Below are positions 19,012 through 27,945 of a DNA stretch of 64,000 nt, one piece after another. The first letter of the stretch is position 1, and each line of letters opens with the position of its first letter. Position numbers and translations under genes: made by a program. The stretch lies in the NCBI GenBank assembly GCA_018818835.1, contig JAHIRD010000134.1:1-64000 (forward strand). The letters are read 5' to 3'. Below the pieces are notes generated by a model that was not told where the DNA came from, did no database searches, and worked only from the letters and a program-made list of their open reading frames with translations. This DNA comes from Pseudomonadota bacterium (GTDB lineage: Bacteria; Desulfobacterota; Desulfobacteria; Desulfobacterales; Desulfolunaceae).

Positions 19012-19230
19012 AGCAGGTTTTTTCCATGTGATTTAAAGAGGGAGATCGTCTACAGACGCTTGATTTAAAGGGGCCTGAATGTCCTTATTCCCAGGGCCTG
19101 TGTTCCTGTTTCCTGTTGACAAAACTTCAAAAAAATATATAAAGAGTCTTTGTGTTTTTAAATACAAGGGTTTACTGTTGTTTTTAAACAAACCTTCAGG
19201 GGTTCATCATATATTTCAAGGAATTGAATC

Positions 19231-19818
19231 GTGAAATCCAATTTTGTCTTAGTGCAGCTTCTGACGTTGTCCCGAATTCCAATGGCCATTATTTTCGGTC
19301 TGACCTTAAATTTTTCCCAATGGTCATACGGCGTTCTTCTGTTCTGTCTGATTCTGCTGGGGCTGATTGAATTGTCTGACCTGCTGGATGGCTTCAGTGC
19401 GCGCAGACTGGGTATTGTCAGTGAGCAGGGTGCCATGCTGGACCCCTATGCAGACAGTGTGAGCCGTCTGATTGTTTTCTGGTCCATGGCTTCGGCCCAG
19501 TACAACGCAACCCATTACATCATTTTTCTCGTGCCACTTGTCATGGCACTGAGGGATGTGACCGTGGCTTATTCACGGATCATTTTGACCAAACACAACC
19601 GGTCTGTTGCAGCCAAACGAAGTGGTAAAATCAAAGCCGTTGTCCAAGGCGTTGGAGCGTTCTTTATTCTGCTGGGTCCGGTGTATTGGAACTTCACCGG
19701 CTCATGGACCACCCATCTTTTTTCCTGGATCGTTATCATTGCGACGGCAGCATCGGTTGTGGAATACGCAGCCTCCGCCATTTCCGTTGCCATGGAAGAA
19801 AGTCGAAAAACAAAATAG
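19231..19818 (+). CDS. CDP-alcohol phosphatidyltransferase family membrane protein
   Basis: 195 aa from a GTG start with AAGGA upstream. The signature DG-x2-AR-x8-G-x3-D-x3-D is present (DGFSAR ... G-AML-D-PYA-D). Several membrane helices. Family members transfer a phosphoalcohol such as glycerol-3-phosphate, inositol-phosphate or serine onto CDP-diacylglycerol. The size fits PgsA-like enzymes, but which alcohol is used is not evident. Confidence 0.88.
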   Translation: MKSNFVLVQLLTLSRIPMAIIFGLTLNFSQWSYGVLLFCLILLGLIELSDLLDGFSARRLGIVSEQGAMLDPYADSVSRLIVFWSMASAQYNATHYIIFLVPLVMALRDVTVAYSRIILTKHNRSVAAKRSGKIKAVVQGVGAFFILLGPVYWNFTGSWTTHLFSWIVIIATAASVVEYAASAISVAMEESRKTK

Positions 19819-19830
19819 AGCCCGTTTCAT

Positions 19831-19856
19831 AAGGGCACGGCACACCGTGCCCCTAC
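19831..19856. repeat. Short REP-like palindrome
   Basis: GGGCACGG-CACA-CCGTGCCC followed by CTAC. Palindromes of this type are widespread intergenic elements in bacterial genomes. It could also act as a weak transcription stop after the phosphatidyltransferase gene, though no T tract follows directly. Confidence 0.6.
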
Positions 19857-19906
19857 AACGTTTTAAACCCATCTTATTCTAACCCTTTAACAAAAGCCCA
19901 GCGGTT

Positions 19907-20707
19907 ATGATCCCTTCCATTTCATGCATTTCATCAGACCAGATCCGTCATATCACCGGTGTTTTTTTTGATATTGACGATACGTTTTCAAGTTCCGGAA
20001 AGATCCTTCCCTCGGCCTATACTGCCCTGTGGCAACTGAAGCACGCCGGCTTGAAAGTGGTTCCTATTACCGGGCGTCCAGCCGGCTGGTGCGATCATAT
20101 CGCCCGAATGTGGCCCGTCGATGCGGTGGTGGGTGAAAACGGAGCCTTTTATTTCCGTGTGGACGAGCAAAAGGGGCGTTTTGTCAAACGGTTTGTGGAT
20201 GATGATATAACACGCATTGAAAAAAGAAAGCGACTTATAGATATCGGGGCAGAGGTGTTGAATAATGTCCCCGGTACAGCCTTGGCGTCGGACCAGAACT
20301 ACCGTGAGGCAGATCTTGCCATTGATTTCTGCGAAGATGTCCCCCGGCTTGGCTGGGATGACATTGACCGAATTTGCGCCATTTTTGGAAAATACGGGGC
20401 CACATATAAAGTCTCTTCCATTCATGTGAACGGGTGGTTCGGGGATTACAGCAAATTGGATATGACGCGGGTGCTTGCCCATGAACTCTGGAACATGGAG
20501 CTTGAAAAAGAAAAAGACCGGTTTGTGTATTTCGGAGACTCACCCAACGATGAACCCATGTTCCGATTTTTCCCCTTTTCCATTGGTGTGAAAAATGTTC
20601 TGAATTTCACCGATAGAATGCGTTTTCTTCCTGCTTTTGTCACCACCTATGAAGGAGGGGAGGGATTTGCGGAAGCTGTTCGGATGATCCTCGAGAAAAG
20701 GGGATGA
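19907..20707 (+). CDS. HAD-IIB (Cof-like) hydrolase, probable sugar-phosphate phosphatase
   Basis: 266 aa. Motif I FFDIDDTFS with DxD, motif II in VVPITGRP, motif IV in YFGDSPNDEPMF; the cap region lies between residues about 90 and 190. This arrangement fits type IIB HAD phosphatases such as mannosyl-3-phosphoglycerate or sucrose-phosphate phosphatase. No synthase partner is adjacent, so the substrate is open. Ribosome site is weak. Confidence 0.87.
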   Translation: MIPSISCISSDQIRHITGVFFDIDDTFSSSGKILPSAYTALWQLKHAGLKVVPITGRPAGWCDHIARMWPVDAVVGENGAFYFRVDEQKGRFVKRFVDDDITRIEKRKRLIDIGAEVLNNVPGTALASDQNYREADLAIDFCEDVPRLGWDDIDRICAIFGKYGATYKVSSIHVNGWFGDYSKLDMTRVLAHELWNMELEKEKDRFVYFGDSPNDEPMFRFFPFSIGVKNVLNFTDRMRFLPAFVTTYEGGEGFAEAVRMILEKRG

Positions 20708-20970
20708 ATACCCTTGTGCTCCTGTTCCTTTCGACTTATAACGTAAAAATCTAAGAGGCGTTTCGTCCTTTGGTCGTCACATACCTTTTTGACCATGAAA
20801 AAATAAATAAAAATATTCCTGTCATCGTTTGGAATGTGATTGAAAAAATAGGGCCATGAATGTTTTATATCTTGAGACATAGGGTATTTGCATTTTAACT
20901 GCTCCACGAATATTCCATAGAAATATGTTGCAAAGCAATAGGATTTTGTTTTACATTATTAGAAGATACA

Positions 20971-20990
20971 TTCATTATATTAATAATGAA
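20971..20990. promoter_or_regulatory. Palindrome upstream of the PhaR-like gene
   Basis: TTCATTAT-ATTA-ATAATGAA, perfect 8-bp arms, 43 bp before the start codon. A candidate binding site, possibly for the PhaR-like protein itself; AT-rich palindromes can be fortuitous. Confidence 0.4.
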
Positions 20991-21032
20991 CACAGACGCT
21001 ATTAAAAAATAACATGACGACGGAGACAGACA

Positions 21033-21518
21033 TTGTCAGGCAAAGTAATAATTAAGAAGTATAACAACAGACGGTTGTACGATACGGAAACCAGTAAATA
21101 TATCACCATCAATCAGGTTTCGGAAATGATTAAGGACATGAAGGAAATCAAGGTCATTGATGTCAATACCGAAGAAGATGTAACGGCATATATCCTTACC
21201 CAGATTGTCCTTGAAGAAGCAAAAAGTAAAAAAGCTCTTTTGCCCGTGCCCCTTCTGCATATCTTGATACGATACGGCGACAATATTTTAAGTGAGTTTT
21301 TTGACAAACACCTCCAGAAAACCATGGAAAACTATATTAATCAGAAATCAGCCTTTGACGATCATTTTAGAAAAATGCTTGAATTCAGTACCGAATTGTC
21401 TGGCGTTGCCCAGAAAACCATGACAGAGATGTCACCGTTCAAAACCTTTATGAACATGTTTTCCTATCCCGGGGCAACCATGGATAAGGATAAGAAAAAA
21501 AATGATGATCCTGAGTGA
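21033..21518 (+). CDS. PhaR-like polyhydroxyalkanoate synthesis regulator
   Basis: 161 aa from a TTG start (GGAG 10 bases upstream). N-terminal PHB/PHA accumulation regulator DNA-binding domain: VIIKKYNNRRLYDTETSKYI, then VIDVNTEEDVTAYILTQI. The C-terminal part is helical and variable with an acidic/basic tail. PhaR proteins repress phasin and PHA-related genes and sense the polymer. No PHA synthase or phasin gene is in this window. Confidence 0.88.
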   Translation: MSGKVIIKKYNNRRLYDTETSKYITINQVSEMIKDMKEIKVIDVNTEEDVTAYILTQIVLEEAKSKKALLPVPLLHILIRYGDNILSEFFDKHLQKTMENYINQKSAFDDHFRKMLEFSTELSGVAQKTMTEMSPFKTFMNMFSYPGATMDKDKKKNDDPE

Positions 21519-21664
21519 TATGACTTGAATATGCTATTTCATAATCCTTTCTAAGTGAATCCCTATTTTATTTTTCTTTTAAGTGACTTTCTTTTATTTA
21601 TCGGTGCCAAGGGATCTCACGTTAACGTTTGCGTTCATTGATGATACCTTTGACCGAGGCTCTT

Positions 21665-22765
21665 ATGCTGGAAAAAATCCTGTTTGTGGATGACGATGCG
21701 AATATCCTGGCAGCTTACAAACGTAATTTAAGAAAAGAATTTAACATTGCAACCGTCACATCGGGTGAAGAGGGATTGGCCCTGCTCCATAAGGACGGCC
21801 CCTTTGCCGTTGTTTTATCGGACCTTCGTATGCCCGGTTTGGATGGCTTTGATTTTTTATCTAAGGTTAAGGATTTGTCGCCGGATAGCATCTGTATCAT
21901 GCTCACGGGTCACGCGGAACTTCAGGCCTCATTGAGAGCAGTGAACGAAGGGTATATTTTTCGTTTTCTGACCAAACCCTGCAAGGTGAACATCCTTTCC
22001 AAAGCAATCAATTCAGGCCTTGAACAATATTTACGAAACGTGGAACGCCGCAAAGCTGAAGGGCAGGGGAGAAGGTCCACGGGATCGAAAAAAATTCTGA
22101 TTGTGGATGACGACCCTGAAATTCTTTCCCTATTGTCTCACTCAGTCAAAGCACACAAGGACTTTGATGTTGTGACGGCGGATACAGGCATTGTCGCCGT
22201 AAAACTATTAAGACAAATAAAAATCGATCTTTTGGTTTTGGATAGGGAGATACCGGATATTGACGGCCTGGAATTGTTCGATACAATCACCCGGGAATTC
22301 CCTGATATTCCTGTGATGATGATGACATGGTGTCTGGATGAGAACATTCTGGAAAAAGTAAACAGGCAGGCGGGCTATCGTTGCTTTGAAAAACCTTTTC
22401 ATATGGACGATTTTACTGAAACCGTGGTTGAAGAACTTTATTCCGGGCCCAAGGGCGTCATCGACGGAATCAGCATCCCGGCCTTTCTCCAGATGATTGA
22501 AATGGAAGAAAAAACATGCACATTGAACATTAAATCTGCCCAGGATTCTGGGACCATGTATTTCCTGAAAGGCTGTCTCATGGATGCGGAAACCGGAAAT
22601 CTTACGGGACAGGACGCGGCCTTCCGGATCATCAATTGGGTCAAGGCAGCCATTGAAATCGAAAACATGTGCCGCAGGCGTGAAAAAATGATTCGTCCCT
22701 CTTTGATGCAGATACTTATGGAAGCGGCGAAAATGAAAGACGATATGTACGATACAAAAAAATAA
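21665..22765 (+). CDS. Dual receiver-domain response regulator with DUF4388 output
   Basis: 366 aa from the ATG at 21665 (GAGG just upstream; earlier in-frame starts would place that site inside the gene). First REC about residues 4-120 (FVDDD, SDLRMPGLDG, LTKPC), second REC about 143-265 (IVDDDPEI, LVLDREIPDIDG, EKPF), both with phospho-acceptor Asp and conserved Lys. The C-terminus (VIDGISIPAFLQMIEMEEK...) matches DUF4388/PATAN-like domains found in polarity and gliding regulators. No DNA-binding domain, so output is probably protein interaction. Heads the signalling island. Confidence 0.88.
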   Translation: MLEKILFVDDDANILAAYKRNLRKEFNIATVTSGEEGLALLHKDGPFAVVLSDLRMPGLDGFDFLSKVKDLSPDSICIMLTGHAELQASLRAVNEGYIFRFLTKPCKVNILSKAINSGLEQYLRNVERRKAEGQGRRSTGSKKILIVDDDPEILSLLSHSVKAHKDFDVVTADTGIVAVKLLRQIKIDLLVLDREIPDIDGLELFDTITREFPDIPVMMMTWCLDENILEKVNRQAGYRCFEKPFHMDDFTETVVEELYSGPKGVIDGISIPAFLQMIEMEEKTCTLNIKSAQDSGTMYFLKGCLMDAETGNLTGQDAAFRIINWVKAAIEIENMCRRREKMIRPSLMQILMEAAKMKDDMYDTKK

Positions 22766-22786
22766 GGAACCCTCAATTACTTATCT

Positions 22787-24082
22787 ATGACCATGGATCA
22801 AAATCAGCCTTTATCAAAAATTAGCAGCCTTCTTTTGGAACAGGATTTTATCAGGGCAGAAGACCTTGAAAAAGCTATGGATATCCGGTCAAAGAACCTG
22901 AAACGTGCCGAATTGCCCCTGGGGATGATTCTGTTAAAACTCGAGTTGATCACCAATAAAAATCTAAATGATTTGCTCCTTCATCCTGAAACGCAAAAGG
23001 TCATTAAAAAGAATCTCCAGGGAAAAAACTGGATACCCAAGGATGAACGTGACGAATTTTTTAAATGTTTAGAGAAAAACCCAAATCTTAAAAAACTGGT
23101 TGACCAAGGTCGAATGACCATGGACCAGTTAAATCTTATTATTCGGGAAGCCATGGATCGTGTCGCGTTCTTGAAGCTGGCCTTACGACAAGAATTGATC
23201 AGAGGGAAAGACCTCGAAGAGGTTCTTTTGATGAAACGATACAACAAATCCATCAGTGAAATACTTTTGGATGAACACCTGGTGAGTCTTTCGGAATTGA
23301 ATTTTGTGTACAGGAAATGTGATGAAAGTCTGAAGTTGGGCACAATCCTTGTTTTACAGAATCTCATCACCCCTGAGCAGATAGAAAAGAATCTTGCTGA
23401 ACAGAAGGTTAAAAAAGACTCACTTGGCCAGATCCTCCTCCGCAACGGGATGATATCCCTGGCCCAGCTTTATTTTGCTTTATCCATTCAGTTTAATACC
23501 CCGTTCAGAGAATTAAAAGGGTTCACCTTCAACGGAAAACAGGAAGCCGAACTCAGGGATATTGTGGGACAGATCTATGCCACGGAAAATTTAATTATCC
23601 CTTTGTTTTTAAATGAGAACAACCTTACCCTGGCCGTTTCGAATCCGGCTCATATTGTGAAAATGCATGAATTGATGTCCCGATACAGCCACCTGAATAT
23701 GAGCTGTGTGTTGATTACGGACGAGAAATTTGAGCAACTTTACGCCATGCTCTACGGTGAGATTCTAAAAGCTCCCGCACACAGGGTATCCATGGGCCAG
23801 GATATGCTCTGCCAGGAGAACGGGAAATGGGTCATCACCGATCCCAGTTCCCAGTTGTGGCTGATCTCCAATCTTTATGAGTGTTATGCAACCTTGTGTA
23901 CCGATGCAGGTTCTGGCCTTATTGAAAAGAAAAAAGATCTATTTTTAGACTTTATCCTGGAAAGTTTTGATACGATTTGCAGGGACTATGACTGCCAGAG
24001 TGTGTCGTTCTGGTTTGACATGGAAACGGGTACTCCTGCAATCAAAGCCTCACCTGTTTTGCGAGCGTCTGTTGTCGGTTAA
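22787..24082 (+). CDS. Stand-alone MshEN-domain protein (T2SS/T4P ATPase N-domain without ATPase)
   Basis: 431 aa, 21 bp after the previous gene. Repeated helical motifs (LGTILVLQNLITPEQIEKNLAEQ then SLGQILLRNGMISLAQLYFALSIQF) match the MshEN/GspE N-terminal domain, whose tandem motifs can bind cyclic di-GMP. Residues about 265-330 have the ATLAVSNP-type half (NNLTLAVSNPAHI). No Walker motifs follow; residues 330-431 are unrecognised. Probably a regulatory or adaptor component, perhaps a c-di-GMP effector. Confidence 0.75.
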   Translation: MTMDQNQPLSKISSLLLEQDFIRAEDLEKAMDIRSKNLKRAELPLGMILLKLELITNKNLNDLLLHPETQKVIKKNLQGKNWIPKDERDEFFKCLEKNPNLKKLVDQGRMTMDQLNLIIREAMDRVAFLKLALRQELIRGKDLEEVLLMKRYNKSISEILLDEHLVSLSELNFVYRKCDESLKLGTILVLQNLITPEQIEKNLAEQKVKKDSLGQILLRNGMISLAQLYFALSIQFNTPFRELKGFTFNGKQEAELRDIVGQIYATENLIIPLFLNENNLTLAVSNPAHIVKMHELMSRYSHLNMSCVLITDEKFEQLYAMLYGEILKAPAHRVSMGQDMLCQENGKWVITDPSSQLWLISNLYECYATLCTDAGSGLIEKKKDLFLDFILESFDTICRDYDCQSVSFWFDMETGTPAIKASPVLRASVVG

Positions 24083-24115
24083 ACGATCTTCATATAAAAT
24101 CCAAAGGGACGGATT

Positions 24116-25294
24116 ATGGCACGAATCATCAGTATCACCAGCGGAAAGGGGGGGGTGGGCAAAACAAATCTGGCGGTGAATTTGGGGATTCGTCTTGGGG
24201 AGCAGGGCTTCAAAACCTGCCTGTTTGATGCAGATCTGGGGCTGGCCAACATTAATATTCTTTTGGGACTTGTTCCGGAATATACCCTGGTCGATCTGAT
24301 TGAAGGACAGTGCTGTTTTACGGATCTTTTAATAAAAAACATTCATGGCATGGATATCATACCCGGCAGCACCGGTGTTTCCATGCTTGCTGATCTTGGA
24401 CCCACAGCTTTGGATAACCTTATCGGTGCTCTTTCCGATCTCGAAGATTACGACTATATCCTTTTGGATACATCTGCAGGTATTTCAAAGCAGGTTATTG
24501 CCTTTTGCATGGCCGCAACCCATGTGATCGTTACTCTGATTCCCGAGCCCACATCCCTCACCGATGCCTATTCCCTTTTAAAGGTCCTTTATAAAAACGG
24601 ATTTGATAAGTCGGCCTTTGTTCTTGTCAACCGGAGTAAAAATAAGGAATTTGGTCAGCGGATCTTTAACAAATTCAGGGATACGGTACAAAAATTTCTA
24701 CCTCTGACCATACACTCTCTTGGATCACTTAACGATGATCCACAGGTCAGCGAGGCTGTCGCTCGTCAGACACCCTTTGTCCGGGTCTTCCCCCAGTGTA
24801 TGGCCAGCCTTGGCATCAAAGAAATCGCCGAGCGACTTAGACTCCATGATGCCGGGGTAAAGGATGATAATTCCATGGATTTGTTTTTGCATCGCATGAT
24901 GGACTACCTGCGTGAACCTGTGAAACATACATCCGGTTATGAGAGACAGGCTAAAGCCAGTATTCTCCACGAAAAACATGACAGGATTAATGATAACCAG
25001 AAAGCCCTTTCAATACAGGGAGGAGATCTGTCAAAGGATTTGGTCGAAAAGGATGAAATGGTCTCCCAGATCCTTATGGCCCTGAATAGCCTTGTGAAGC
25101 ATACGGAACAAATTTCGGAAGATGTGGCTGCCATGAAAAAAAACATGGAACTCAGACAAAATAAAAATCAGGATCGTGGAGAAAAAAAATCAGAGTCTCC
25201 CCCAACGGTTCCGGTGATTGATCTTGATTTTGAAAAATATGTCATTGGAGCCCGCCGTGCTGGGTCTCCAATAGGGCCTGGCCATGAAAAATAA
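24116..25294 (+). CDS. FlhG/MinD-like ParA-family ATPase with long C-terminal tail
   Basis: 392 aa. Deviant Walker A SGKGGVGKTN near residue 10, FDADLGLANINILLG (Walker A' region), LLDTSAGIS (Walker B). This is the FlhG/YlxH branch that places flagella, pili or chemosensory arrays. Residues about 270-392 are an extension with a coiled-coil-like stretch and a charged tail. The gene overlaps the next by 11 bp, indicating translational coupling to the hybrid kinase. Confidence 0.9.
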   Translation: MARIISITSGKGGVGKTNLAVNLGIRLGEQGFKTCLFDADLGLANINILLGLVPEYTLVDLIEGQCCFTDLLIKNIHGMDIIPGSTGVSMLADLGPTALDNLIGALSDLEDYDYILLDTSAGISKQVIAFCMAATHVIVTLIPEPTSLTDAYSLLKVLYKNGFDKSAFVLVNRSKNKEFGQRIFNKFRDTVQKFLPLTIHSLGSLNDDPQVSEAVARQTPFVRVFPQCMASLGIKEIAERLRLHDAGVKDDNSMDLFLHRMMDYLREPVKHTSGYERQAKASILHEKHDRINDNQKALSIQGGDLSKDLVEKDEMVSQILMALNSLVKHTEQISEDVAAMKKNMELRQNKNQDRGEKKSESPPTVPVIDLDFEKYVIGARRAGSPIGPGHEK

Positions 25295-27815
25295 TAAAAA
25301 CCTTATTTTACCCCTGCTGGTTGTGACCCGGGATCCGGATATCAATGAAAAAACAAAAAATCTTCAAGCAACCGGATACCAGGTGAGGTATGCAGATGGC
25401 GATGCCATGGCTCTCTCCATGCTTGGAAAATATTCCTTTCCCCTTATTATCATGGACCAGAATGCTTTAGGAAATGATCTTGGAGGTATTATATCTCTGA
25501 TAAAAAAAAAGAACGTTATCGAAAAAAATCAGATGATATTAATTACAGACGCAGGGGATGATGAAAAAGTATTGAAGGGATATGACTTTCAGGTGGATGA
25601 GGTGGTTTCAAGGCCAGTTGAAGAAAAGGAGCTGGTCTTTCGTTTGAACAGGGCGAAGAGGGTGTTCCTCCTTGAAAAAGCCCTTAAGCAGACAGTCCGG
25701 CGCATGCAAAAAATGAAAGAAGACGAGCCCGAGAAACGAGGGCAAATTTCTAAGAATATGGAAACACTGGGTCGACTCGCTGCTGGCGTGATCCATGAAA
25801 TCAATACTCCGGTGCAGTATGTGGGTGACAATCTCCATTTTCTGGGGGATTCTGTGGGGAGCCTGTTTGATGCGTTGGACCATTGCGCGGACATTCTCGT
25901 GGCCCATCCAGGAATCCCTATTCCACAACATGTAATAGGCGAAATCATGGATACACGAAAACGTCTGGATATAAATTATTTGAAAGACGAGCTTCCTGAA
26001 AGTATACGGCAATCACTCCAGGGAGTTGAGAGAATCTCGGAAATTGTACTTGCCATTCGAAATCTATCCAACCAGAGTCAGGAAAATAAAAAATCAACGG
26101 ATATCCTCAAAGCAATTTCAACCTGCGTTACAGTCACTCGCAACGAGTGGAAAAAGGTTGCGGAACTAAAAACGGATTTTGCATCGGTTCTTCCCGAAGT
26201 TCAGTGCAGTCCTGGGGCATTTACCCAGGTGGTCGTCAATTTAATCATCAATGCGGCCCATGCCATTGAAGAGGTTCATTTATCAGACCCGGAAAGAAGG
26301 GGCCTGATTCTTATTACGGCACGTCACATGGATCAGATGCTTGAGGTGCGTATCAGTGATAATGGAGCCGGAATACCCGAAACCATAGGGCCACAGATAT
26401 TCGACCCTTTCTTCAGCACCAAACAAGAGGGCAAGGGGACCGGGCAAGGTCTGTCCATATCCAAATCCATTATCGAAGATTATAAGGGGCAGCTGACCGT
26501 TGAAACCCAGCCGGGAAGGGGAAGTGCCTTTGTCATAACCCTTCCAGTGAAAGTCCAGGACACGACCGTGATGCTCCTGCCACAGAGTATACGGGGGCAT
26601 GGAGATGAAGGCACACAAGATGTTTCATTATCCGCACGTCATATCCTGTTTGTTGATGATGAAAAGGAGATATTAAACGGTATCTCACGGATGCTCAAAC
26701 CCATGGAAGGAATATGGAACATGAGTTTTACCCAGAGTGGCCGGGATGCACTTGAGTTTCTTAAAAAAAATCAAGTGGATGTTGTGGTGTCCGACTTTAC
26801 CATGAAGGAGATGAATGGATTAATATTTTTGGATCATGTTAAGAATAACCACCCCCAGATCATCCGCATTATGTTGTCAGGTGAAATCGATTGGAATTTC
26901 ATTATGAAAACAGTTCATATCGTTCACCAGTTTATAGCCAAACCAACGGATGCGGAAATGTTAAAGGTTACAATTTCAAGGGCCTTTGACATGAAAAGAC
27001 TCCTGATTAATGATGATCTTCGTCGTGCTGTGGCCAACATGGATTCATTGCCCAGTTTGCCGTCGATATACACGGAAATCACCAAGGAACTTCGATCCCC
27101 CAATGGGTCCATGAAAAAAGTCAGCCAACTGATTGCCCATGACACGGCCATGACCACGAAAATCCTTCAGCTGGTGAATTCTGCATTTTTCAGCCTTCCA
27201 ACCCATATCTCAAACCCGGAACAAGCCGTGGCACTCTTGGGTTTTGAAACGGTGAAAGCCCTGGTTCTTCACTATGAAATTTTTTCCAAGGTCAAAATTG
27301 ATAAGAAATTCCGTTCGTTTCTGGAGCAGCTTTCCAGGCATAATATGGCAACCGGCCATCTTGCCAGAAAGATTGCCATCTGTGAAAAAAAAGACAAGGC
27401 TACGGTGGATCAGGCGTTTATGGGTGGCATTCTTCATGATTGCGGTAAATTGATTCTTGCCAGCAATTTCCCCGATGATTTCAGCCGTGTACTTGCCCTG
27501 TCAGATAAAAAGAACCAGCAGAGCTATGTTTCAGTAGAAAAAGAGGTCTTTAAAACCAGTCATTCGGATGTGGGAGCCTATCTCACAGGCATCTGGGGTT
27601 TTCCCCTTCCCATCGTAAATGCCATTTTTTATCATCACCTGCCCTCCCTGAATGAGGAGGAAGGATTGGGTCCTGCAACGGCTGTTTATGTGGCCAATGC
27701 GATGGTCGAAGGGTCTGGCGATAACCTCGATATGGCTTTTTTAAGTAAACGGGGTTTGGGGAACAAACTTGCCACGTGGTTGCCGCTGATGGTTGAGCAG
27801 GAAGCTGTTGACTAA
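25284..27815 (+). CDS. Hybrid signalling protein REC-histidine kinase-REC-HDOD
   Basis: 843 aa. REC1 about 9-125 keeps acceptor D58 but has Arg-Pro for the usual Lys-Pro (VVSRPVEEKEL). Kinase: H-box AAGVIHEINTP with H171, N-box VVVNLIINAAHA, G-boxes DNGAGIP and GTGQGLSIS. REC2 453-570 has D504 and K553 (IAKPTD). HDOD about 588-800 (LPSLPSIYTEI, FMGGILHDCGKLILASNFP, YHHLPS). HDOD domains are usually protein-interaction modules; here GGILHDCGK retains an HD pair. Fusing sensor kinase, internal receiver and HDOD on one chain is unusual. Start overlaps the ATPase gene. Confidence 0.9.
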   Translation: MKNNKNLILPLLVVTRDPDINEKTKNLQATGYQVRYADGDAMALSMLGKYSFPLIIMDQNALGNDLGGIISLIKKKNVIEKNQMILITDAGDDEKVLKGYDFQVDEVVSRPVEEKELVFRLNRAKRVFLLEKALKQTVRRMQKMKEDEPEKRGQISKNMETLGRLAAGVIHEINTPVQYVGDNLHFLGDSVGSLFDALDHCADILVAHPGIPIPQHVIGEIMDTRKRLDINYLKDELPESIRQSLQGVERISEIVLAIRNLSNQSQENKKSTDILKAISTCVTVTRNEWKKVAELKTDFASVLPEVQCSPGAFTQVVVNLIINAAHAIEEVHLSDPERRGLILITARHMDQMLEVRISDNGAGIPETIGPQIFDPFFSTKQEGKGTGQGLSISKSIIEDYKGQLTVETQPGRGSAFVITLPVKVQDTTVMLLPQSIRGHGDEGTQDVSLSARHILFVDDEKEILNGISRMLKPMEGIWNMSFTQSGRDALEFLKKNQVDVVVSDFTMKEMNGLIFLDHVKNNHPQIIRIMLSGEIDWNFIMKTVHIVHQFIAKPTDAEMLKVTISRAFDMKRLLINDDLRRAVANMDSLPSLPSIYTEITKELRSPNGSMKKVSQLIAHDTAMTTKILQLVNSAFFSLPTHISNPEQAVALLGFETVKALVLHYEIFSKVKIDKKFRSFLEQLSRHNMATGHLARKIAICEKKDKATVDQAFMGGILHDCGKLILASNFPDDFSRVLALSDKKNQQSYVSVEKEVFKTSHSDVGAYLTGIWGFPLPIVNAIFYHHLPSLNEEEGLGPATAVYVANAMVEGSGDNLDMAFLSKRGLGNKLATWLPLMVEQEAVD

Positions 27816-27945
27816 TTATTCCATGACATTATTGTCTTGCATTATTTATTGTTTTCGATATAATGTGAATCAGAGACTGATTGTATTTAAATGCTCAACC
27901 TTTCTGGGCTCCCCGGAATTAAAAATCCCCACAGGAAAAAATCAG

